Source: Cladopsammia gracilis | Taxonomy: Eukaryota; Cnidaria; Anthozoa; Scleractinia; Dendrophylliidae | Assembly (NCBI GenBank): GCA_022457155.1 | Contig: JAJGOT010000130.1 | Span: 882,001 to 946,000 of the forward strand | DNA length: 64,000 nt | Direction: 5' to 3' | Shown here: positions 57,673-64,000 of the stretch, piece by piece | Layout: the number at the start of each line of letters is the position of its first letter | How positions within the stretch are numbered: the first letter of the stretch is position 1 | Notes under the pieces: generated by a model | What the model was told of the DNA's origin: nothing | Databases searched by the model: none | The model's input: the letters and a program-made list of their open reading frames with translations, nothing else | Made by a program: the position numbers and the translations under genes

Positions 57673-58239
57673 TTATTTTTCGATGGCTTGTAAGTGGGGA
57701 TCCTTCTCGAAATACTCGGGGATAACAAATTCGCCGACGTGCTTGTCCATCCCAGCCTGTAAATTGTATTTGGCCAATTTACAGAATCCCTCGCAACAGT
57801 TGGGTTCCCAGTCGTAACTGTGTCCCGTGTGGTAGACGGCATCTTTCTCCTCTTCGCACTCCCTGCACAAAATTTGGTCCAACAAGAGATCGCAGCGCAC
57901 TTGCCATTGGAGACCCCGACGACGTTCCTCTTTCGTGTCTTTCAAGCACTGCGTTTTCTCCCGTTGCAACATCTCGATTCGAGCGCGGGCCTCTTTCATG
58001 TCTGTCGACCACTGCATTTTGTCCTGTTGGTAGGTCTCGATTCGAGGGCGGAGGGACGAGTTGTCGGTCTTCAAGGCCTCGACGCAACTCGGAATCTCGC
58101 TCCAGGGTACCCCACTGAGTTGACACGTGGCATCCGCCATGGCCTTTCGCAGGGACAGATTTTCTTTTTTCACTTCGTTCAATTCCTTGGTCAATAACAC
58201 GTTCTTCACGGATAACGGATCCATCGCGTAGCCCAACAT
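57673..58239 (-). CDS. Coiled-coil Cys-rich protein, leftward gene
   Basis: 188 residues from the ATG at 58239. Long coiled coil (LLTKELNEVKKENLSLRKAM to EMLQREKTQCLKDTKEERRR, about 14-130), then ILCRECEEEKDA and WEPNCCEGFCKL, a probable zinc cluster, then a helical tail. Minus-strand TATA at 58272-58279. Probably an early protein judging by its promoter type. No family recognised. Confidence 0.6.
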   Translation of the reverse strand: MLGYAMDPLSVKNVLLTKELNEVKKENLSLRKAMADATCQLSGVPWSEIPSCVEALKTDNSSLRPRIETYQQDKMQWSTDMKEARARIEMLQREKTQCLKDTKEERRRGLQWQVRCDLLLDQILCRECEEEKDAVYHTGHSYDWEPNCCEGFCKLAKYNLQAGMDKHVGEFVIPEYFEKDPHLQAIEK

Positions 58240-58271
58240 CGTGCCCGTCCTTCTCTCTATCTCTCGAGGCG

Positions 58272-58399
58272 ATTAAATATAGAACGAGGTGGGGTGGCGA
58301 GAGACCCTGGGGCGAGTGAAGAATCAAGACCCATACCCCCCATGGGTACCCTGTTCCTTCCCGGCATGCTTCGTCCTCGTTCCCGAGGGTATATTAAGA
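58272..58399. promoter_or_regulatory. Right bidirectional promoter (core 58301-58369)
   Basis: Near-identical inverted copy of the 48912-48980 core, between TATA boxes facing outward: minus-strand TATATTTAATC (58270-58280) and plus-strand TATATTAAG (58391-58399). It drives the leftward coiled-coil gene and the rightward alternative-exon gene. Confidence 0.75.
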
Positions 58400-58462
58400 G
58401 CAAGGGGTTCCCACTGTTTTCACCCTTCACTCAGTTGTTACAAGTGACATCCGAAAACGAAC

Positions 58463-58707
58463 ATGGCGTCCAACAAAGTGGTCACTCCCTCGGTGGTGGA
58501 AGTCATGCGTGCCAAGCGGAAAAGTGTCATGGAGGAGAAGGAGAAGGAGACCCGGGCCGCCAAACGCGTGAAAGTGGAACCGGTGGGAGAGGAGGAGAAG
58601 GATCCATCCCAGACTGCCTCGCTTCCCCATGGACGCTACCCATCATCCTCCAAGAACGCATCCTGGATTTGGCGGCTAGGCAATTGCACCGAGAACGCAT
58701 GGCACGG
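58463..58707 (+). CDS. First exon of the alternative-terminal-exon gene
   Basis: The ATG at 58463 follows a TATA box by about 64 bp. The first ~50 codons carry a basic nuclear-signal-like AAKRVKVEP. The frame that joins the downstream modules is a different one: it reads LPIILQERILDLAARQLHRE, then RMAR, and ends at 58707 on a codon boundary before the donor GTATGT (58708-58713). The two good-looking frames exchange between about 58615 and 58640, so this copy probably carries a frame change. The LPxxLxxxIL helix is faintly F-box-like, but that is speculative. Confidence 0.65.
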
Positions 58708-58926
58708 GTATGTTTCGACCTTGTATTTCATCGTGTTTGCCAACTTCATAAATGGGTCAAATATTCAGTTAGATGTGTCGGTTGCAACCATTGTTCCCGA
58801 CGACGGCGTTACGGGACCATCGATCAATTATTAACCAAAGTGCGTTCCATCGAAAACCCCCATTCCGCGCATTGGACCAATGGCTATTGCAACGAATGCC
58901 ACGACGATTTGATGCTGGGTCTTTGA
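58708..58926 (+). CDS. Module 1 (read-through) of the zinc-finger array
   Basis: Unspliced continuation of exon 1. Residue 11 after the donor is Cys and residue 16 Trp (VCQLHKW), then CVGCNHCSRR and YGTIDQLL, and a module-specific extension with CNECHDD; stop TGA 58924-58926. The same residue offsets appear in the six downstream modules, so all seven descend from one exon. Confidence 0.7.
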   Translation, partial: VCFDLVFHRVCQLHKWVKYSVRCVGCNHCSRRRRYGTIDQLLTKVRSIENPHSAHWTNGYCNECHDDLMLGL

Positions 58927-58972
58927 TGGGGTCTTTGTAACCTTTGTTTTTTTTTTCCTCTTTAACTACAAG

Positions 58973-59104
58973 GTGATGGTCGAAATCCGCACCTTGCTTC
59001 GCTGTCCTGTCACGCAATGTGTGCGACCCACTCCTAGTCGACGATCGTTTATTATGTGGGACCTCTCTTGCCTCTACTGCCGGCGACGTGTTTTTAATCT
59101 GTAA
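58973..59104 (+). CDS. Module 2, alternative terminal exon (degenerate)
   Basis: The acceptor follows a T-rich tract (TTTTTTTTTTCCTCTTTAAC) with AG at 58971-58972. Phase-0 start VMVEIRTLLRCPVTQC: Cys at 11 kept, but Trp16 is Cys. CLYCRR follows after a longer loop, and it stops (TAA 59102-59104) before the usual G-x-I-D end. Confidence 0.65.
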   Translation: MMVEIRTLLRCPVTQCVRPTPSRRSFIMWDLSCLYCRRRVFNL

Positions 59105-59136
59105 CGCTGTTATTTTTTTTCACCCCACAAACACAG

Positions 59137-59298
59137 ATCACGGGACAGTTACGGGAATTGTACCTCTGCCCACGCTCGTTATGGTTGAACACCGAAAAAT
59201 ATACGAACAATCCTTCAGTGTGCCAACATTGTAATCGTAAAGTCTTCAAGGGCAAAATTGATCGTTTGATTAAAAGAAGGAAACGCAGAGATCACTAA
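59137..59298 (+). CDS. Module 3, alternative terminal exon
   Basis: Polypyrimidine tract then ACACAG, AG 59135-59136. Phase-0 start ITGQLRELYLCPRSLW (Cys11, Trp16), CQHCNRKVFKGKID, basic tail KRRKRRDH, TAA 59296-59298. Confidence 0.7.
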   Translation: MTGQLRELYLCPRSLWLNTEKYTNNPSVCQHCNRKVFKGKIDRLIKRRKRRDH

Positions 59299-59326
59299 TT
59301 TTCATTTTTTATTTCACACTGTACAG

Positions 59327-59467
59327 TTGATTTTAGAAATACAAGACTTGCTCGTTCGCGCCATTTCTATTTGGGGCGATCCCACTCCGTCATCTTATTG
59401 TCAACATTGTTTGCGACGATGGACAGACGGGGACATTGACGATCGTTTTCTTCTCCGTTTCTTTTAG
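59327..59467 (+). CDS. Module 4, alternative terminal exon lacking the first Cys
   Basis: T-rich tract then GTACAG, AG 59325-59326. Phase-0 start LILEIQDLLVRAISIW: position 11 is Arg, Trp16 kept, then CQHCLRRWTDGDIDD. The stop TAG (59465-59467) contains the acceptor AG of module 5. Confidence 0.65.
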   Translation: MILEIQDLLVRAISIWGDPTPSSYCQHCLRRWTDGDIDDRFLLRFF

Positions 59468-59713
59468 TTGATGCAAGAACTCGAGCAATCCGTCGTGTGT
59501 CCGTGCACCAAATGGGTCACCAATCCCGCGTTGCCTTATTGCCAACATTGTCGACGCATAGAACTGTTTGGGCGACTCGATTTTCTCGTCGCCCATTCCC
59601 TCGATTGGGCTCACGACGACTTTATGGACAGACACGACGCCGTTTACAACGATGATCACCTGATTGCTTTTGCGGACAAACGTTTAAATTTACGTTTTTA
59701 TCAACACGTGTAA
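59468..59713 (+). CDS. Module 5, alternative terminal exon
   Basis: Acceptor TTCTTTTAG with AG 59466-59467. Phase-0 start LMQELEQSVVCPCTKW, then YCQHCRRIELFGRLD, and a long acidic/aromatic tail (HDDFMDRHDAVYNDDH), TAA 59711-59713. This is the longest spliced module (81 residues). Confidence 0.7.
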   Translation: MMQELEQSVVCPCTKWVTNPALPYCQHCRRIELFGRLDFLVAHSLDWAHDDFMDRHDAVYNDDHLIAFADKRLNLRFYQHV

Positions 59714-59761
59714 TTATTTTTTAAAAAACAATCGTGAATAAATTTGTTGTTGTTTTTTCAG

Positions 59762-59923
59762 ATTCTGGATCAATTCCTGTCTTTTCGCGTTTGCCCCTTG
59801 TACCTATGGTCTACGCGATCCCCCTTTCAACCTTATCCATGCTGCCATTGCGTGCGGGGACTGGGCCTGGGAACCATTGACGATTGGATGAAATACAAAA
59901 AGCGACAAAACCACTCAACGTGA
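59762..59923 (+). CDS. Module 6, alternative terminal exon
   Basis: Strong acceptor GTTGTTTTTTCAG (AG 59760-59761). Phase-0 start ILDQFLSFRVCPLYLW, CCHCVRGLGLGTIDDW, short basic tail, TGA 59921-59923. Confidence 0.7.
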   Translation: MLDQFLSFRVCPLYLWSTRSPFQPYPCCHCVRGLGLGTIDDWMKYKKRQNHST

Positions 59924-59938
59924 CTTCCCTTTTTTCAG

Positions 59939-60166
59939 GTCATGACGCAATTGAAATCCCTGATCGTGTGCGGCTTCCGACAATGGACCACCCGCAGCGC
60001 CGATCCGTGGATTCTATGCAACCATTGCATTCGGTATTTTGCTCTCGGGTCCATTGACGACTGGCTCGAAAAGACCAAACCGCCCCCCATCAGAGACTTG
60101 CCATTACGGCTTCAATTGACGTCGACCCGACGAGGAAAACACCTGCCAGGGGCGTTCTCCCATTAG
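59939..60166 (+). CDS. Module 7, alternative terminal exon ending in the TIR
   Basis: Strong acceptor CCCTTTTTTCAG (AG 59937-59938). Phase-0 start VMTQLKSLIVCGFRQW, CNHCIRYFALGSIDDW, then a Pro/Arg-rich tail. The stop TAG (60164-60166) lies inside the right inverted repeat. Confidence 0.7.
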   Translation, partial: VMTQLKSLIVCGFRQWTTRSADPWILCNHCIRYFALGSIDDWLEKTKPPPIRDLPLRLQLTSTRRGKHLPGAFSH

Positions 60167-60669
60167 GGGATGGAACCCATGTCCCCGCTTGGAAAAATAG
60201 CTTTTCGTTGTGTGACTATTAAAAGGCATTTTTTTTGCGTTATTTTCTGGGGTTTCTCTGTCTCTCTGGCCGAGCGGGATCTGGGACCCACCCCGCGTGC
60301 GGAACCAGTGCGACCAGTCACCATCCCCGAGCGACCTCCGAGCGATTCCCGAACCATCCCGGGCGACCCCCGAGCCATTCCCGAACCATCTCGAGGGATC
60401 CCGAGCGGGGTCTGGGACCTGGTTGTTTGAGACAACCAATTGCACCATCATTACGACCTTTTAGAACATTTAAGGTCACTTCCGGTCACTATAAGCCTCC
60501 CCACCCCTCCCCCCAATTTTTTGCCTCACTTTCATGCAACACCATGATGTCATCCTTTTCAACTCGGCTTCTGATTGGCTGCGCCATTTTTAATGAGATG
60601 TTAATGAGATGTACTCGCTCCTGATTGGTCGAGATCGTGTTTCGCACAGGTTGAGCCATCTATACTACT
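60149..60669. repeat. Right terminal inverted repeat
   Basis: Reverse complement of the left repeat, from GGGCGTTCTCCC to the CTATACTACT end. It keeps the GC-rich CCGAGCGA-type tandem block (about 60325-60410), but in a different copy arrangement. The mismatches scattered along it show the copy is not recent. Confidence 0.92.
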
Positions 60670-60675
60670 CTCCGG
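60670..60675. repeat. Right 6-bp target-site duplication of the provirus
   Basis: CTCCGG, identical to 43775-43780, directly outside the right inverted repeat. Confidence 0.9.
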
Positions 60676-61329
60676 CCGCTAATTTTTGTGTAGGCAAACT
60701 GTTTAATTCAATTTCAAATGGAGAAAAGAAAATTAATCCTCGTGTGTTTACGTTCTACAAAAAACCTGTAATTTGATCATTTGGCAGTGTAGTATTGGAG
60801 AGATACCAAAATGTAAAACGCACGTGTAGGCATCGTTTTCGCTCATTAATTAATAATCACTTAATGAATGGCCCCATGGGAAACAGTGAGTTTTGTTTCC
60901 CCGAGACATGAAAAGTCAGTTTTGGAATCTCTTGGCGGTCGCCAATTCACCTTATAAACTCAGTTGATCAAACCAAGTTTGAAGATTCAGTATAGTTTAC
61001 TTTTTATTACCAATTTTTCGGTTGTCCCAAGGTCGGCAACAAGAAAATGGGTGCAAAAGTCAGGGGCTGATCCAGGAATTCCTGAAAGGGGGGTTGTACA
61101 CCTTAATAACTTTCGACGCCATTCATCCATTGGCGTGGATGGCGAGCGCCGCAGGCGCGAGCTTCTAGGGGGGTCTGGGGCCGTGCCCCCTCCCCCCCTG
61201 GAAAATTTTTCCGATTTTACCCTCTAAAATGCCATTTACAGCATTCCTGAGAATCGAAAAGCGTTTGTGAAGGCATGATATAAAATCTGGAGTTTACCTT
61301 ATTTCTCAACCAGAAAACCAAAACTAATA
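60676..61329. other. Host DNA with an interspersed GC-rich repeat
   Basis: AT-rich host sequence. 61055-61230 contains GGGGCTGATCCAGGAATTCC-like and GGGGCCGTGCCCCCTCC-like segments, typical of interspersed repeats near hAT-like relics. No gene. Confidence 0.5.
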
Positions 61330-61950
61330 ATAATGCATGATTAAAAGGGACAGCAGAAACAACGATAGTAATTTGTCGCGGTTTTCTACATACCTCGTAA
61401 ATCGAACAATGTAGCCCAAAAGAGTCTTCTTGGATGAGCTTTTACAAAGGCCTTGCATATCTCGTCTACTCGAATTTCTCAGAGTAATGCATAGCAATAA
61501 CAGCGAGATCTGAGAAGCGCTCTTCAGACATCGTTGATCTGTTTCATGAGCGAAAAGGACCGCTCGGTCAGCTTCAACACTACTGATTGGTAGGGTATAT
61601 GCAATGAGGAGATGACGATGGATGTTTGGAAAAGCATCCTCGTCACACGCACCAAGTGCTAGTAGAAGATTGCTTGGAAGTTCCTTCTCTGCTGACTGCC
61701 ACATAGTTTGCCATATTCGCAGCTCATTCCCAAGGGATGTGGGAAATGGAAGGTCTTTCTCCCAGTACAACATGCCTTCTGTTTCATCAGGTGGCTCCAG
61801 GGTGTGATTGATGGTACTAGATAAAGCAGGTGGGAGGCGTGGCGATCCTCGTCAGAAAGTCGGTCTTGCAATTTAATAATCAGGGAATCAAGAAGGGGAA
61901 TGGCCGCAGATTTTTTGAAATGATCGATTGGATCCTGACACGATCTTTTC
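61330..61950 (-). pseudogene. hAT-type transposase relic (C-terminal dimerisation part)
   Basis: The minus strand reads IPLLDSLIIKLQDRLSDED (61900 region), then ALGACDEDAFPNIHRHLLIA and TLPISSVEADR, the segment before and into the hAT C-terminal dimerisation domain found in hAT and THAP12-like proteins. Frame changes near 61760 and after SSVEADR disrupt it. Only the 3' part of the gene remains. Confidence 0.7.
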
Positions 61951-62663
61951 ACATGTTAACGTTCTACTGTCGCGAAATGTACATTATCTTTTCCTAACTT
62001 GACGATCAGTTAATTGTTGGAAGTGAGACAACCATGTGTTAAACAATAAAAATGCAGACAACGAACAGACTTGCATAATTATGTATTTTATGTAATGGTA
62101 AAAAGAGAGACTTGGTTTTTGCTTGGAAGGTTATGTATTAAAGCACAGGGAGCCCAAACGCTTTATCGGCTGTAACATAATCATTTAATAAAATATTGTT
62201 ATTTACCTGTTTTCCTGTGTCTGTTTTAGTCTTTTTGAAAGCGATTTGAATCAGAGCGAAGACGGTTGACCTTGCATGCAAGTTTCAAATATTATCTTGT
62301 CTGCCGCCTCGTAAATACGACGCGCCTATTACGTCTCAAATTTCCATTATTATTAACTCGAGCTCCCATTATTATTAACTATTAACTCTCCTCGGGGAGA
62401 ATCTCGGATTTCAATTTAACGGTCACGAGAAGAGAGAAGAGAACAAGGGGTGAAACTCACTGAGAGCGTTCGTACAATCTGTGACTACAGTTGAGGTGAC
62501 CAGTCTCGCGCGTGGATATGCGCGAGGTAACACGAGCCAACGGCCGGCATTTTTAGGACAAGCGATTTCCGCTCAAATCAAGGTCCAGTGCCGGGCAATT
62601 TTAATGTTGTTTACTGGTGAGTCAAATAATATTTCCATTGTTTTGCTCGGTTCTTTGCCAGTT

Positions 62664-62960
62664 AAGAACACAAATTCATGTGGACAACCAGACCAAAAGC
62701 TGAGCGATCCCTTGGCAAGGGATCGCTCAGCTTTTGGTCCCGGCCGCGATTATAGAAAATAAATCAGTAAATAAATATTTCTCCTTTTGCCGTAACAAAT
62801 TGAATTTTTTTAAAATTTGAATTTTGGCTTTACGGTTCGTAGATAAGAACACAAATTCATGTGGACAACCAGAACATATTTTAGCCAAGGGATCGCTCAG
62901 CTTTTGGTCCCGGCCGCGATTATAGAAAATAAATCAGTGAATAAATATTTCTCCATTTGC
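62664..62960 (+). repeat. Two direct copies of a ~125-bp unit, one with a 49-bp hairpin
   Basis: AAGAACACAAATTCATGTGG to AATAAATATTTCTCC occurs at 62664-62782 and 62846-62955. The first copy has a perfect hairpin (arms 62691-62713 and 62717-62739, core AGCTGAGCGATCCCTT). The second keeps only the right arm. Confidence 0.8.
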
Positions 62961-64000
62961 CGTGAATGCCGTGTATTTATACCGAGCAATCTAGATCAAA
63001 CACTGATACACGAGCGGTAGATTTATCTTGCGTCTAGCCTGTTCCAGTCTCTCAGATAGTGGGGGCGAGCGAAAAATGTTGGATCGAGCGAAGAAAAAAA
63101 CGAGGGAGAGGGGCGGGGGAAGGGGCGGAAGGAGAGCCTGTAAGACTTTCTTTAACGGACCGCTTCTGGTATACCAGCTCCTGGTATACCCTCTGATTGG
63201 TCAATTTTGACAGGTACCGTCAACACCCGCAAAGCGCGTGATTTGCACGATTATGGCGAACACGGCGAGTTCTCGCGCGCGATTTCGAGGACTCGAGTTA
63301 TGTGCTATTTTCAAAGAATATCTCCGGGATTTCCGAGAAGTAATGTCGCTTAGGTGCAAGAAACGTGTCTTGTAAACCTGGCTCGTGGAAAAGATATATC
63401 GGCGGTTTTACCGACCGGTTTTAGGAAGAGTTTAATATCGGATTTAATATTTCTGAAATGATCTGTTGAACGTGAATGAATTTCCTGCTATTTTTGTCAC
63501 GCTGGGCCCTGAGCTATTAGGTTTCATCGTTGCAGAATTTTAATTTCACGGTAGATCCGAGCTTAGCAGAGAGAGTTGTAGCTTAAAAAGGTTATTCAAC
63601 TTGTAGAGAGTTGAAGTTTGTCTCAGTCAAGGCTGTGATTTTAGCATCCATTCACCTTGCTTTGTTTACAACAGAAATACTTCAGGTGAGACTTGACCTC
63701 TAGTCCGTTGCACGTGGCATTTGAAACGTTTTATCAGCCAAGACTAGAATCCTCCATAACAAACTAAATGTACGATACCCGTTCAAAACATAGAAGGAGC
63801 AAATCGCATTAAAAATCGTGCCTTGTAACCCTGTGGCCAAGTGAAGCGACAACATCGACCAAACTCTTGACCCTAGTAAAAGCCACTAAATCTTTGTGTT
63901 TGGCGACACTTGATAAGGAAACGCGAGGAACCTTTGTTCCAGTACATGTTAGGTTTTTCTTGCAAAATCTGCAGCACTTTGAAGGATGGACTAAGCAGGA
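62961..64000. other. No gene supported
   Basis: Mixed-composition host DNA with a CTGGTATACCAG palindrome near 63167. It could include a promoter or 5' UTR of a gene beyond the window, but no exon is supported. Confidence 0.4.

Larger units (their letters stand above)
43781..60669. mobile_element. Polinton/adintovirus-like provirus, 16,889 bp
   Basis: Bounded by inverted repeats starting AGTAGTATAG and ending CTATACTACT, with a perfect 6-bp duplication CTCCGG outside, the hallmark of Polinton/Maverick integration. The interior is clearly GC-richer than the surroundings and is fully packed with genes: family B polymerase, capsid, penton-like, protease, packaging ATPase, PLA2-like, several small basic proteins and a spliced gene array. 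Some genes are broken and the two TIRs have diverged from each other, so the copy is not recent. No integrase gene was found. The virus lineage presumably infects cnidarians. Confidence 0.95.

Noticed and set aside
1..64000. CRISPR array or prokaryotic defence operon
   Set aside because: No regular repeat-spacer array; introns, SINEs, LINEs and MITEs show eukaryotic nuclear DNA.

Overview
The window looks like nuclear DNA of a cnidarian, most likely a coral. The evidence is intron-rich AT-rich genes, dense short palindromic transposons, a tRNA-derived SINE, DIRS-type and Crypton-type tyrosine-recombinase retroelement relics and a CR1/L2-like LINE. This is a sequence impression; no database search was possible. 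Host genes are few: the 3' seven exons of a CAP (adenylyl cyclase-associated protein) gene at 828-6333, a single-exon histamine N-methyltransferase-like gene on the minus strand (28740-30097) split by a transposon, and a possible terminal exon near 42930-43150. Layout: 1-6.5 kb CAP gene; 7-18 kb SINE, foldback elements, repeats and a long-TIR element carrying an OTU-protease relic (12434-14239); 18-28 kb inverted-repeat and relic-rich DNA; 28.7-33 kb the methyltransferase-like gene and a LINE; 33.5-42.4 kb palindromes, a DIRS-like retrotransposon with another element nested in it, and a nested pair of DNA transposons. The dominant feature is a GC-rich integrated virus-like element at 43781-60669 (16,889 bp). 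It has about 520-530 bp terminal inverted repeats starting AG...CT and a perfect 6-bp target-site duplication (CTCCGG), as in Polinton/Maverick elements and adintoviruses. It encodes a protein-primed family B DNA polymerase, double jelly-roll major capsid protein, penton-like remnant, adenain-type protease, FtsK/HerA-type packaging ATPase, phospholipase A2-like protein, five small basic 'GG' proteins resembling adenovirus pX/pVI precursors, a RING-CH protein and a tRNA-His-like gene. No retroviral-type integrase is visible. Several genes are broken (nonsense codons, frameshifts, a Phe at the protease Cys position), so this is a decaying provirus. The most unusual part is its right end (58463-60166). 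A first exon ending in a GTATGT donor is followed by one read-through and six downstream paralogous modules. Each downstream module has its own polypyrimidine-AG acceptor, starts in phase 0, encodes a small Cys/Trp zinc-finger-like domain and ends in its own stop. It reads as a cassette of alternative terminal exons that could give one viral protein seven interchangeable C-termini. A ~69-bp element flanked by two outward-facing TATA boxes occurs in inverted orientation in both divergent intergenic regions (about 48.9 and 58.3 kb), which suggests duplicated bidirectional promoters. Capsid-side genes are tightly packed with ATGA or TGATG overlaps.
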